From Craterostigma plantagineum (lineage: Eukaryota > Streptophyta > Magnoliopsida > Lamiales > Linderniaceae), in contig JAPQWV010000657.1 in the NCBI GenBank assembly GCA_027422505.1, forward strand, positions 1 to 64,000: a stretch of 64,000 nt of DNA, written 5' to 3'. The notes under the pieces are model-generated. The model saw nothing but the letters and a program-made list of their open reading frames with translations. It made no database searches and was not told the origin of the DNA. The first letter of the stretch is position 1. Every line of letters starts with the position of its first letter. This document shows positions 34,606 to 46,722 of the stretch, piece after piece. A program made the translations under genes and the position numbers.

Positions 34606-36219
34606 TGTTGACCTTTTTGGTCCATGAGCATTAGAGAGTTTTGATGAACTACGTAATAATAATGACGTTAGGTCTATAAATTAAGCAATTCGATAAATGA
34701 TCAATATAATGTCTAAGTATATGTTAGCATTCGACCATGCAAGAATTATGAGTTATAAAATGGTTAAAGTGTCAACTATTTGATTCGCATGTGATCCTGT
34801 GATTAATTGGTGAAACTACGCGATCGCATGTTATAGATGTCTCACATGATAGGATATATTATTCTGTGCTATTTACGAAAATAACATGTGAGATATCCTA
34901 CCGGGTTATATAAGGAAAATATGTTGTCTAAATATGGAATGTGATATATCCGTTTGAGAACTGTTTTTGGAAAGATTTTTTTGCGTGCATCCCGCTGATT
35001 TAGTTGTGCAATACCGAATCGATATCTTTCCTTATACAAATTAGGATTTGATATTTTGGAAAGATTTGATTGATTGACTTTGTGGATAAGATGCTAATAT
35101 ATATGTTGTACGGATGTGATCTCTGACATATGGAAAGTTAAGCCATTATGTGTTAATTCGAGAAATATGTAATCCGATCTGGTCCATGTGTTAAGAATGG
35201 AAAATATATTTAATCTGACGCTCTCTTATGTGCTAAACATGGAAAATAAATTCGGATTTATCTGATAGCTGGTTATCACATATGGTAAATGCTATTATGG
35301 AAAATATTATTCGAAATGCTTAAATATATGCCTTGACTTCGAAATTGAGCTTATAAAGGAAATATAATCATGCTATTTGAAGCTTATGACCGTTTTGATA
35401 ATTTATGATAATGGCATGTTGACTACTCGAAAATGCATGGATAATGTGCTTGATTTTGCGATTAATCTCTGATTTGACTTTCTATGTGAGTGTTGAATGA
35501 AAAAGGTTTATATATGAGCAAAACTTCATATTTTCAGGTCACTAAGAAGTTGCGAAAGTACAAGGCAAGAGTTTTGAGCAGAAACCTTACATTGAGATGT
35601 TTGAGAGTTCATTCGCGATAGCTTTCTACCTACCTGAGTGATCACTTTCGAAGTACTGGCTATACAGAGATATTCCAACCTCCACCATATTTTGTCTTCG
35701 GAAGTGTTGTCTTTGGATGAGAGCAATACCAAGGAGGCAAGGTCGATGTTTACGCACACGTGAAGGAAAGGACGAGTTCTGGAGGCTCTTCGGTCGCAAG
35801 CTGTGTTCTGACACGAATTGGAGATTCCCAAAAACGAAACTCGGCGTGTGGTAACCTAGTGTGTCTAGTGTTCGACTTGTTTCGGTTGTGTATTGGGTTG
35901 ATCATTCAGTTTTGTATCCAGCTATAGTGCATTATAGTGATTGATTAAACTCTTGAGGAGCAAACCTCAAGGAGAGGAGTAAACCCCAGTTGTGGATGTA
36001 ACTGCTATGAAAATCTTGTCTCGCATTTACTTTACAGTTAATATCCTTTTGTAGTGAGACAGAACCAATAAATTTGACGTTACTAGGATATATCAGGCAT
36101 ACTCATCACAAACATTAATATACATATCTAAGTCACTAAATCATAGGATTTGTGAAAAGAAGCATAAATATTATAAGCCTAATTCACCCTCCCCCCTCTT
36201 AGGCACATTTTTATCTTCA
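34606..36219 (+). repeat. Large copia-type LTR (about 1.6 kb) of element Q
   Basis: It starts TGTTGACCTTTTTGGTCC right after a polypurine tract. Near its right end it has cctaattcaccctcccccctcttaggc, a pattern typical of the 3' end of large copia LTRs. The right border is set at ttatcttca (36219) with moderate confidence. Copia gag sequence follows on the same strand, so it may also serve as the 5' LTR of the next element. Confidence 0.65.
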
Positions 36220-36224
36220 ATACC

Positions 36225-37912
36225 TAATGCATGTCATCCCCAATGACATCCTCATGCAGCTCGAATGCGGTGAAAGCGCCAAAGAATTGTGGGACACTTT
36301 GAGGATCATGATGTAGGGAACAGAGGTCAGCACAATGACAAGGATGGATAGTACCCTCATATCTTACTATCTCTTTCAGCCTATCAAGGATCTTCAAGAA
36401 CCGTTCCATCGAGTTGAAGATGAATGGAGTAACGACAAATGTAATGGAGATCAATATCAAGTTCCTCGGCTCGCTTCAACCAGGATTGGAAGCGACGACA
36501 AGAATGATGAGCCAAATGAACGACTTGAGCAAGATGAACATCCACACAATATTCGACTGCCTTAACCAACACTTCAACTATGTGGAGAAAAGGAGTGAGG
36601 AATCTAGACCAGTTGGAAGCAACGCTCTCGCACTCATGTCCGAACGACCACCTAGAGCCCGTCAATGGACAAGGAGATAATACAATCGTCGCAAATTTTG
36701 GAGGGAGAAGACTCAGACTATCAAGTAGCACACAAAACATGGGGAACTCAAGGAGCTCACAAAACAACTCGCATTGATCTCAAACTTTGTGAATAAGAAA
36801 ACTCTATAAGAAGCCTGGATCCTCATCCAACCGACAGAATTTCTTCCAATACAAAGGGAAAAGCTCAAGATGAAGAAGTTGAGGCCACGATTGCCACTCA
36901 AGCAGGAAAATTTTTTAACTGCGAGAAGTCTGGACACGTTGTCGGAGTGCAGAATGCCCAACAAAAAGGATGCCAATTATTATCTAAGAAAAGTTCAATT
37001 GGTCGAGCAGAGGGAGAAGGGAATGGTATTGATAGCTGAACAAGATCACTGCCTTGAGGACACCTCCGACAGCGAGGAAGAGAAGATGGCATTGATGGTC
37101 AGACTGGATGAAGATGAGGACGGAGCTGAAACTTTGGGAAGCGACTCAGAAAGGGAAACCTCCAGTAACTCATGCACGGTTGAGGTAAACCAATCTGAAT
37201 ACGACTCCCTACTAAAAATGAAGGATGAGTTTTTGTTCGTGTATAAATTGAACAAACAGGGCGAAAGGATAATTAAAAAACTAGAATGGAATCTACAAAA
37301 CAACCTAGAAATTTTAGATCAATTTTTGTATGACTACGCATGTGAGAAAAATTGAGTATTAGTAGCTAATGAGAAAATCGCTAAGATGGAAGCTCGGATG
37401 CTAAAATCCGAAGCTAAGGCCAAGGATGTAGCCAACGAATGGATATCCAATAAAGGAAAAACGATAGACGCCTTAGCTAAATATGACTTGATCTCTAAGA
37501 AAAGGGAGATTGTACTCCAAGATAAAAAAAAAAAAAAAAAAAAAAAAATTGGAGGACCTCTTAACCCGACGAGGACAGACAGCCATACCATTTTCTTAAA
37601 CAAACATGTGGACATTTATTTTATGATCCCATAAGGGACTAGGTTTTGAAAGTCCATGTATTTTAAAGTAAGGCATTACCAATGCACCTATACAATATGA
37701 TCTTAAATACATAAGGTTGTTTATTCGTGCTTTTTGTCAGTGAATCTTAAACCTTACAGGGGAGAATGAGACACTCACACGGGAGCTATAAAAAAAAAGA
37801 AACAAAGTGTCCTCCAATAACTGAATTCGAGTCAGATATTCCTAGTCCCAGTGAAGGTGATACCTCACAAGAATCGACGAGTGAGATACCGATAACTTCT
37901 TAGGAATATGCC
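36225..37912 (+). pseudogene. Copia gag and fragmentary downstream sequence (P0), + strand, decayed
   Basis: Starting about 36228 the translation gives IPNDILMQLECGESAKELWD, MTRMDSTLISYYLF, then after frameshifts EINIKFLGSLQP and MSQMNDLSKMNIHTIFDCLN (UBN2 gag). A decayed zinc knuckle near 36910 (FFNCEKSGHVV) has lost its first and last Cys in frame. 36870-37355 carries DANYYLRKVQLVEQREKGMV and LEDTSDSEEEKMALMVRLDE. A coiled coil with a 26-base A run at 37523-37548 and TIFLNKHVDIYF follow. From about 37745 a different polyprotein piece appears (PPITEFESDIPSPSEGDTSQ). The leader and gag N-terminus are missing, so the gag is truncated at both ends. Confidence 0.75.
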
Positions 37913-37949
37913 CTCGAAATGCTATACGATGATTGGATTGTACATGGCA

Positions 37950-38557
37950 TTAGATTATTTGGCCTTCTCTTTCTTTAACTTTGAACTCCGCTTTTCTGAG
38001 ACTAGGGCAACTGTGTCTTCGATCAGCTTGCCCTTCTGCTTCTTCTGAATCTCGCTTACATCTTCCTCGTACTGTGCGAGATTGTCGAACATGGCATGGA
38101 TATCCAACTCCTCAAGGTCTTTGTTTTGTCTGATTTGGGTAGATATCTTCTTCCATTCCGAGGGCAGAGAGGATAGGAATCGAATGTTGGTTTCCATATT
38201 CATCTTGGTGATTTCTATTTTCATCATCTCATTCAGATGTGTGAGATATCTCCGATAGAGATCATGTAGGCTCTCCTTAGGTTTTGCTTTGAAAGAGTCG
38301 TAAGCCGCGAGAATGTTTGCCTTCTTGGCTTTCATGCCTACTTCCGTTCTTTACATCATCTTGTGCAGTTCATCCCACACTCCCTTAGCCGTTGGAAGGC
38401 TGCCGATCTATCGATAGATGTCATTTGGGATGCCCTGCATTTGAGTGTTCTTGGCTATCAGATCAGCCTTTGTTCAAACTCTTTCCTCCTCTGTGTATTC
38501 CCTAGGCTCTTTGAGTCGCCTAGAGGCAGGAAATGGAGGATTGGCTGTGTTGTCGCC
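37950..38557 (-). pseudogene. M3 gag remnant, left part
   Basis: Minus-strand gag of the M family: GIKAKKANILAAYDSFKAKP/MKAKKANILAAYDSF, LYRRYLTHLNEMMKIEITKM, FLSSLPSEWKKISTQIRQNK, DIHAMFDNLAQYEEDVSEIQ. The frame 37955-38335 is open and lacks the stop seen in M1 (QIRQNKDLEEL). It is truncated at 37950 before the zinc knuckle. On the right it is cut by P1 with the duplication gggta (38558-38562). Confidence 0.82.
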
Positions 38558-38562
38558 GGGTA

Positions 38563-38924
38563 TGTTGAAACTATTTTATTGTATTCAATTAAAAAGAGTT
38601 GTCTTAGTCTTGCTATGCAAATTAGTAGTCTTGGGCTAAATTGTAATTAGTCATTGTATAGGACTACATGGGTAAATATACCACGAGGTGGTATATATAA
38701 GTGAACTCCTAAGAAAATTAGGAGTGCGTTGTACAAGGGAGTTCAGATCAGAAAATTAGAATCGAAATTTTTAGAGAGAAAATTCGGCTCCCTTGTGTGC
38801 TCTCAAAGCAATTTCTCTCCCAACCTTCAAAGTAAGCAAATCTCAAGCCCTAACTTCGATTTTCTTAGATTTGCTATTCGATTCTTCTAAATTCGATCTA
38901 GGTTGGATAATTGGGGTCCTAACA
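38563..38924 (+). repeat. P1 5' LTR, 362 bp
   Basis: TGTTG...TAACA. The TATA-like tatatataag follows an inverted repeat, ATATACCAC-GAG-GTGGTATAT (38676-38696). The PBS lies two bases beyond its right edge. Confidence 0.92.
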
Positions 38925-38926
38925 AT

Positions 38927-38940
38927 TGGTATCAGAGCCA
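38927..38940 (+). other. P1 primer binding site (initiator Met tRNA)
   Basis: tggtatcagagcca, complementary to the 3' end of tRNA-iMet. Confidence 0.95.
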
Positions 38941-40309
38941 AACGTGTTAGGATTTGGATTAAATTTGGACTGATTTTGATTTTTTGAAACTGATATTTTT
39001 TCATTATCGTACACGGTTCTTCGATGCAATTGGACTGATTCCTCAAAAATCTGATATAATCTGCTATTTTTAGGCTTCGACCGAGTCGTTTATACATGTT
39101 TGAGATGAGTTTTGATGATCGAAACATGATTTTGAGTGAATTTTGAAGATTTAAGTCAATATGTTCGTCAAACTGTTATTCAAAATTTCGAGCTGATTTT
39201 TCCAAAATTCGATTTGTTTTGCTGTTGCTGATCGATTGTGTGTTTCTCACTGATACGAGCTTATTTCCGATCCATAGAACCAACTTTTTTGCGAATTTTT
39301 GAAGATCGAGTGAATTTCGTTGTTTGCACTGTTCTTCAATCTCTTCAGAAATTCGACATATTTTGGTAGTTTCTGGTTCGATTGAGTGTTAAAAACTGAA
39401 ATTCTATACTTGTCGATCCATCAGGCTAATTTCGAACAATTTTGTGTTTGGATCTTCATTTCGTCGTTTTTTTTGCTGGCGGCTTTCACACCTATGTTCG
39501 TCATTCATCGTGAAAAAAAATTTCTATTCTAACATCGAGAAATTAGGTCAACATGAAAAAAGTTTTCGATTGGAAACTTTCACGATCGAGAATCTTGTTT
39601 ACAATCGCAAAAATCCATTCGAGAAAGGTTTTCGATCGAAAAATCGTCTGATTTGACGGACTATTTACATTTTGAACCCAAAAATATTATTTTTAGTCCC
39701 TGCAATTATATTTTGGTCCCTAATAGTTTTCGATTTAGTCCTAGAAAGTTTTGATCTAGTCCTAATTTTTCAATTTATCACCAGAACTTTCAATTTCATT
39801 GATTTCTCACTCATTAATGTGATTTTACGTTTGAAAATTTTTGTTTAGTTGTTTGTACAGGTAGTCGTCGCAAAACTTGTTTTTCGCCCGCAAACCTTTT
39901 GCGAACGAAAAAATTGATTTTAAAGGTTTAGGTATTAAAAGTCTCAAAACGACGACGTTTTATTAAATCGCAAAACTTTTACGATCGTAAAACTATATAT
40001 AACTGTTTGAAATTCAAAACTATTTTCTAAAAATAGTACTTCGTCGAAAAATTTAACAATCGAAAATAGTGCTCCACACATTCACTCAAAAAAAAACTTT
40101 TAATACAAATTTTTCGATCGAAAACAGTAACAATTGGCACATTATAGAAAAAGCTTTATTTTTAAATCAAACTTTATACACCAAAATCTTTTCGAAACTG
40201 AAATTTTAAAAGCCAAATATTTTAATAAGTATTAGATTAAAAAAATCCAAATCACAAAACACGTGAACGATCAAAATATCCAACCAACAAAAATTAAAAG
40301 AAAATTAAA
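38941..40309 (+). other. P1 5' leader, palindrome-rich
   Basis: Noncoding, with TTTTCGATCGAAAA-type words, for example near 39582, 39630, 39979 and 40115. It is longer than the M leaders (about 1.37 kb). Confidence 0.75.
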
Positions 40310-41485
40310 ATGGATCAAGATTTAAAAGACTTCGAACAACAATTAAAGTTAATTACAAAAATGCTAAGAAAACAGGTGTCAAAGACTAACTCCTCATCCA
40401 ATTCGGAGAACAAAGAAAAGAATTATAGCCTTAAACCAAAGGAGAGCTACGACTTGATGGCCTATCGCGAAGATAAATTAAACCATCTAGCTCTCATGGC
40501 TCGAGTTGAGGATACCTCTGAAGCGAACTTGTCGAAGAAAACGAGCGATGAAGAGGCAGCCACGTCTTCTCTAGAGGTAGTTATTCCTAACTCTACATTG
40601 TTTAACATGTTAGAATCCTTACAAATTAGGTATGCTAACATGAAAAATGAGCAGAAAAGTACAAAATAGTCAGAAGAAAAATTATCTAAGTCTGAGGGGA
40701 AAATAGCTAGTCTAGAATTAGAACTTAGAAGCTCTAGTGAGAAAATAGATGAACTAATTAAGAGGTCAAATTTTAGCGAGGCTACGCATATTTCGTTAGA
40801 GAAGCATAGCTCGGTAGAATTAGAGGACAGGCTAGACAACAACCATAAGTGTCTACTTAGGAATTTAGACAAGAAAAGTCTCCTTAAGTGTAGACTAGAA
40901 GTTGAGAGCAAAAATGTCACTAGTCTTGAAGCCGAAATAGATAAATCCAATTATAAGATTAGTGAATTAAGAAAGAGTCTAGACGCCTGTCAAGCCGAGA
41001 AGAGCACTGCTCAAAATAACTATGCTTTCTTAAGAGAAGAATGTGGGAAGCTGTATTCTAAGATTAATCAATTAGAAAATCTTCTTGCGATTTCTAAGAC
41101 CAAGGAAGCCCAATCTCGTCATTCTGAAAATTCTTCTTCCGTGGATATACCTCCTATTCTTAACAAAATAGAGGATTTAAATTCTACATTAGAAACGGAA
41201 AGAAAGAATTTTGAAGCGGAAAAGAATGCGCTTTTATTGGAAATATCTATTCTCAAAGCTTCCTCACAAGAAAAGTTAATTTTTAAGCAGGTTAAGAAAA
41301 AGAAAGAGGCTTTGAGCGCCAATAGATTAAATACTGCAATTTCTAAAGCCGTTACTTCTATATGTTCGTTAAAGCCTATCAATTTTAGAAGTACAAATTT
41401 TGAAAGTGGCTCTTCCTCCACCAAGAAATGTTTTCACAAAATAATTCAAGTTTTAGCGCACAACTTCATAGTGTGTTTCAAATGA
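40310..41485 (+). pseudogene. P1 coiled-coil gag-derived ORF with one in-frame TAG
   Basis: One reading frame stays open from the ATG at 40310 to the stop at 41483-41485 except for a TAG at 40667-40669, giving about 390 residues. The N-terminus (MDQDLKDFEQQLKLITKMLR) matches the post-UBN2 part of M gag (GKQLALIGQMMSK), and NHLALMARVED matches the post-knuckle acidic segment. Then come long Leu/Glu/Lys heptad stretches (KIASLELELRSSSEKIDELI, LDACQAEKSTAQNNYAFL, ILNKIEDLNSTLETERKNFE). UBN2 and the zinc knuckle are deleted cleanly, and the ATG follows an A-rich leader. It may make a coiled-coil protein that co-assembles with full-length gag; that role is inference. At the TAG position, M1 has a sense codon (KE). 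Confidence 0.75.
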
Positions 41486-42050
41486 TTCTACTAACTTTTC
41501 ACTTAAAAAGCCTAGACTTGAACATAATTTTTGGAATTCTTATTCTCATGTGAAAAATGTGCATTCTCCATGTAGGAATTATGACACTTCTACTTTACAT
41601 GCTTATAACTCTATTTGCTCGTATTCTTACATGAAGTATCCAATCAATATTCGTTCCGAAAAGCATTTATTACGACTAAGTTCTGAGAAGACCTTTACAA
41701 GTACACATTATAGGAGCACATATTCACATGCGAGAATTACTTATCCCTGTAAAATCAAGAAAAATGGATTCCCAAGTCGGATATCAAGTGGCAAAGTCCT
41801 AGTCAAATATGGACTCCTAAGACTACATCTTCGACCAACTTAGGCTCACAATCTAATTTTACACGATTTACGACTAACTCGTTTTCTGCTAATAAGGGAG
41901 GACCCATACGACAATGGGTACCAAAGTCGCGATAGTTTTGCAGATTTCCGTCATGTATGGTACTTCGATGGTAGTTGCTCCACATACATGATCAAGGGCG
42001 AGCGGCAGAGCAACTACAATAATTCCCTACCTAAGCGACATATTCGGTGA
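41486..42050 (+). pseudogene. P1 basic linker and start of protease
   Basis: KYPINIRSEKHLLRLSSEKT aligns with the M1 linker. GGPIRQWVPKSR at about 41900-41930 and then VWYFDGSCSTYM at about 41958 are the protease start, with the Asp-Ser-Gly box changed to Asp-Gly-Ser. All pol downstream is absent. Confidence 0.7.
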
Positions 42051-44640
42051 CGAAATTCCTTACACATTTCTTTTAAATGCTAGGAGGAGTCACTATTAAT
42101 TTTCTAGGGATCACAATTTGGTACATTATGCATATGAGCTGAAATGTCAAATGCCAAATTGTTTTAAAAAAAACATTTATCATGTATTTTACTCATATAG
42201 CTATTAAAAGAAAGAAAAACTCTCTTCATGCATTTTTTCTCTTTTTATTCTCATGCATCTCCTTTTTTTTAATAAAAGAAATAAAAAATAATAAAATAAT
42301 TCATGTTTTACTTTTTCTTCTTTTGTTGTTTTCATATCATGTTCATGTTTTCTTTGTATAAAAAAATCAAATAAAAAAACAAACAAACAAAAAAAAAACA
42401 CAATTAAGTTTTTTTTATTGTTTTGAAAACAAAATTAAACTAAAACAAAAACAACGAAAAAATGGGGAGTGACGATTACTCAATCTACTTTGATTTGTTC
42501 ACAAAAATCTTTCCTTGATATGTGATTGGTCATTTGCTTAATATTGTCTGTCTAGTCGCAGTCTTTTGTCTAAAGGTCATCGTTTGTTCCACTAGACATA
42601 AACACCCTCATATATGTGAGATTTTGAGCCTTATTATTTCTTTTGGGAATTTATCCTTGAGCGAGTCACACATCAAATGCTTTTCTTAACTTGTATTTCT
42701 TGGCCTCATACTTGCCTTGCGTTAGATTGTTAGGAAAGTGATTAGGGCACGTAGGAAATTCCTCACTTGGCCAAAATCAAAATATCATCCTTGAAATTAT
42801 TCCTCTAGTCATCCCTTTTGAGCCTTCTCCGATATCCTTTTCCTCATTTGTATCCCGATCAAGCCCTCAACCGTAATTCATAAATTTCGGAGGGTTGCAT
42901 AAACGAGAAAAGGAGGGGGAGAAAAAGGCGACGGAAGAAAAGCGGAAAATGATGACAAAAGGAGGTGGAAAGCGCAGACGAGGAATGCTCAACGCACAAT
43001 AAACAGTCCAGAAGAACATGCCTTCCCAATTACTGAAATCTTCTAGAAATCATAAGAAGAGGGCATGGATCTTGCTGTGAACTTCTCCTTCGATAATCTT
43101 GTATACTCGTCAGAACGGCTGGAAGAGGAGCACACGAAGTGAACTTCTCCAACGATAATATGGTCTTATATCGAGACAACGAGAACAGGACCACGAGTTC
43201 GAACTCTATAACTGTGAACTCTCCAAATCGATAATCTTTGAAACCTCTCTAGGGATTAAAAGAAGAGAAGCACGGTATCAACCCGAGAACCAACAAGAAG
43301 AACTCCACCTTAGATAATCTCTCAGCCTCGTAGAGAAGCGGAGCTTCAGCTTGAGCAAGTGTAGAATAATATGAAAAAGTTTAAGGATGGAAAAGAATAT
43401 ACCGGTGAAGAGGACGACGAAGAAAAGGAAGAAGATCTTTAGTCCATGATTTCTAAATATTTCCCTTCCCTTCTAAGTCACAACCAAAATACCAAATCCC
43501 TAAGTCCTTTTGATTCTGAATCAACGGTGTCTCGCTCGGTGAAATGATTAAAAGCGCCTTGATAGCAGGTTAATTGATATAATTTTGTTGTGTTGACATG
43601 AGTGATATATCTATATAAATCCCATGATACAAATAATTGAGTGCTAGAGCAAACCTCGTGAGAGTTGTCGAAATGGATCACTCTATGAACTTAGGACTTT
43701 AGTTTGACGACATGACTTGACGGAAAAATTATTATTCTATGTGTCATGTGAAATATTTGCGTGGACATGATCAAAGTGCCGTAATCTGACCCCAGAATAA
43801 AACAAAAAAGGGAAAAATAAAAAATAATAATAATAAATATCAAAATCATATAGTCTTGTTTCGAATTTTTCTTACTTTTATTTTTCTTTGCTTATTTTTT
43901 TTGCATATTTTTCATGCATTTTTTTGTATTTTTGCATTATTTTACTTGCATTTTTTTTATGCATGAAAAAAATTTTCGCACATTTTCAAATGCATTTGCA
44001 CATGCATTGGCACAGACTTGTTTAAAAGCGAAATATTTCTTACTTAAATGGTTACGCAAATTTTAGTATGCATGCTTAGGGGTTCATGCATATATGCTAA
44101 AATGATTATATGCGTTTCTACTCGTTGTGTCATATGTGTTACATTCTCATATGCATATCTTGGTGAATATGTATCTTTGCGAAATTGTTAAACTATGCGC
44201 ACTTTTTGAGGGGGAGTCAAGATTCTTAGGGTGTGAAAACATGAATTAAGAGGGAGAATGAAAAATTACTCCATTATTTTGAAATTATTCTGTTATATGT
44301 TTTCGATGAGCATGCATTGAGGGGGAGTAATCTCAATTTAAGGGGGAGTAATTTTTACTGTTATAATTCATGTTTACCCTTTAGAGTGTACTTTAGAATC
44401 ATGAACTCTCCTTGAATCTTTTTAAACGACTAAATCATAGGGGAACTTTTTAGTGATTTCAGATGTGTAAAGTGGACGCTTTTCAAGAAGATCTTCCAAT
44501 CATCACTTAGATCTCTGCTCTCGAAGATTTAGCGAAAGAAAGAGACAACCTACCTTCTTCTGGAACTAGAGACGCTTCTTCGAGGACTTACCAGACAACT
44601 TCCATTCCGAGAAGACGAATCTGGCGAAACGGAGAAGATG
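42051..44640 (+). other. P1 3' noncoding region with M-family module
   Basis: 42160-42460 is low-complexity A/T. 42500-43740 is the inverted counterpart, so the same sense, of M1 16980-18230 and M2 26056-27000 plus 11310-11600. From 44209 GGGGGAG motifs recur: 44209-44217, 44249-44258, 44321-44330 and 44341-44350. No intact gene is seen. Confidence 0.7.
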
Positions 44641-45145
44641 GCTAAATCCCGAGTCCTCTCCTCGACTTTCTCAAGCCCCTTGCTTCCGGAAGAAGAAGCG
44701 AGGACCGAGGACAGAACGACACATGATTCAAGCATCATCAAGGACTGAAGTTGCCATCCGTGTCCACTACATCAAGGACCTAAGTTGCCAACTGTGTCCA
44801 CTGCATCAATGATCGAAGTTGCCAACCGTGTTCAACTCTCCAAACTTCACATCAGATTCCCCGATCTCAACACAAGGTTGACCCAAATAGGGGGAGTTTC
44901 GAGTTTCTTGTGCTTTCAACGGGAGAAATGGAACGCAGACTTTCTAAATTCGGCAAGAATACTTCGTACATCTTACGGCAATCAGGTAAAGAACTTCAAA
45001 GGAAGTTTCAAAGAAAGAAGCCGATGCCTAGAAGACCTGGTGCGCTTGAAGATTTTCTAAGGAGGAGATTTCGAGGACTCGAGGACTCGAGGACTCTTTC
45101 ATTTGCAAGACGAAGATAACCCGCGGTATATTGGAAATTGAATAC
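44641..45145 (+). pseudogene. P1 ORF2 scrap
   Basis: At 44673-44699 the DNA is identical over 27 bases to the M1 (13230-13256) and M2 (3161-3187) ORF2 segments and encodes SPLLPEEEA. It shows that P1 descends from an element with the same extra ORF. The following frames (for example 44785-45060) are not recognisable. A GGGGGAG motif lies at about 44890. Confidence 0.6.
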
Positions 45146-45156
45146 AAAGGGGGAGA
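45146..45156 (+). other. P1 polypurine tract
   Basis: aaagggggaga, directly followed by t and then the 3' LTR start at 45158. Confidence 0.9.
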
Positions 45157-45157
45157 T

Positions 45158-45518
45158 TGTTGGAACTATTTTATTGTATTCAATTAAAAAGAGTTGTCTT
45201 AGTCTTGCTATGCAAATTAGTAGTCTTGGGCTAGATTGTAATTAGTCATTGTATAGGACTACATGTGTAAATATACCACGAGGTGGTATATATAAGTGAA
45301 CCTAAGAAAATTAGGAGTGCGTCGTACAAGGGAATTCAGATCAGAAAATTAGAATCGAAATTTTTAGAGAGAAAAATTCGCCTCCCTTGTGTGCTCTCAA
45401 AGCATTTTCTCTTCCAACCTTCAAAGTAAGCAAATCTCAAGCCCTAACTTCGATTTTCTTAGATTTGCTATTCGATTCTTCTAAATTCGATCTAGGTTGG
45501 ATAATTGGGGTCCTAACA
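45158..45518 (+). repeat. P1 3' LTR, 361 bp
   Basis: Nearly identical to the 5' LTR apart from a few substitutions and small indels. The inverted repeat at the promoter is at 45271-45291. Ends cctaaca, followed by the duplication aggta. Confidence 0.92.
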
Positions 45519-45523
45519 AGGTA

Positions 45524-46722
45524 CATTTACCCAGAACTGAGCCGAACCTTGCTCAAGTGACAAGAGAAGGTTGTCGGTCTGATCCTTTAAGTCGATGAAA
45601 TTCAAAAGCGGATTCGCCATACAGTGTTTTTGCCTCTTTTAAGGATCGGAGGACGGTTTTCATTTCCCATTGTATAAGCATCCATAATTTTTGTAGTAGG
45701 TTGATGAAGGATCTTCCTTGTTTGTTTTGAGGGTTGGAGATGCTGTAATGTGCTTCACAAGTGGCAATTTAGTTAGTAGCGTTTGATTCGAAGGCACTCG
45801 AGAATTAATTTTGATTCAATCTTAAAGTTTGATCAAAAGTAATATCGCCAAAATAAACTGTCACAGTACTGCTCACGTGCGTGAAACTGTCAGCAAAAAA
45901 ATTTTGAGCGAAATAAATCGCTCAAATCTTGCGGTCGAGAACATTTTCGGGTCGTGAATTTATTTCTATCGTAAAGAAACAATACGTGGGGTAAGTTTCT
46001 GGCAAAGTCAAAATAACTCTGCTGACCGAAAACTTTTACGATCAGAAATGATTTTCGCTGGGTCAAACTTAATAGTCTGACCGCAAATGTTTTTTGAGAG
46101 AGAACCTTTATGCGCGCAAAGCCAAAATAGGTCTCCTCGAAAAAGATTTTCCCTATATAATGCTCGAGCAATTTTTAACTAAAATCGCTCCTAGAGATGG
46201 CGGCTTTAGCGCTTACTTAGTATTCTGATAGAGAAATTTTCGCGCGGAGTGTTCGATCGAGAGATTAATTCGATCGAAGACTTTTGCGAGAAAAAATCAA
46301 AATCGGCTAATAATCTCAGAACATAATTAATCCTGATTCAAGCAGAAACAACAAATTAGGCATCGAAATTTCATATATCTGCTCGAAATCATCTACTGAC
46401 TTAGCACAAACAAACAATTAAGCACGTCATGAAGCAAAATCAGAACGTGTTCTAAATGTTCTACGCGCGAAAAGTAACTATGCAAATCCAACAAATTCTG
46501 CTAATTGGATGATCTGTTTGCCACCGATCTAATCTCAAATGAATCCAGCACTTACGCGAGCACATAAACATCAAATTCAAGTCAATTAAGCACAAAATAA
46601 GGAATATCAGATCGAAATTAGTTTTACGCCAAAACTGTTCTTCGAATGGAACAGTTTCAGAATTTCAATTTGGATCCGATTCTAACAATTTCCGATTTAA
46701 AACAGAACGTCTGCTCTGATAC
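45524..46722 (-). pseudogene. M3 gag start and 5' leader, right part, ending in a truncated PBS
   Basis: It resumes the M2-like gag (catttacccagaactgagc), passes the gag start near 45690, then a noncoding leader with gatcgagaga-type words, and ends in gctctgatac at 46713-46722, a primer site lacking its last two bases. P2 is inserted at that point. The M3 LTR is therefore beyond P2 and outside the part seen here. Confidence 0.82.

Larger units (their letters stand above)
38563..45518 (+). mobile_element. P1: non-autonomous copia-type element, 6,956 bp
   Basis: The LTRs at 38563-38924 and 45158-45518 start TGTTG(A/G)AACTATTTTATTG and end GGGGTCCTAACA. Target duplication gggta (38558-38562) and aggta (45519-45523), one mismatch; M2 shows the empty site, cgccgggtacatttaccc, at about 32886-32900. 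It has a PBS, a palindrome-rich leader, one gag-derived coiled-coil ORF, a fragment of the protease start, the 3' noncoding module shared with the M family, and an ORF2 scrap. It lacks UBN2 gag, zinc knuckle, integrase, RT and RNase H, so it would need proteins from a partner. Confidence 0.88.

Noticed and set aside
35526..35831. - strand frames of 60-100 codons within the Q LTR
   Set aside because: No homology, inside an LTR, and length expected by chance in low-stop sequence.
42160..42460. A/T homopolymer-rich stretch in P1 as a possible poly(A) tail of a LINE
   Set aside because: Runs alternate A and T on both strands with no LINE protein or target duplication; simple low-complexity sequence.
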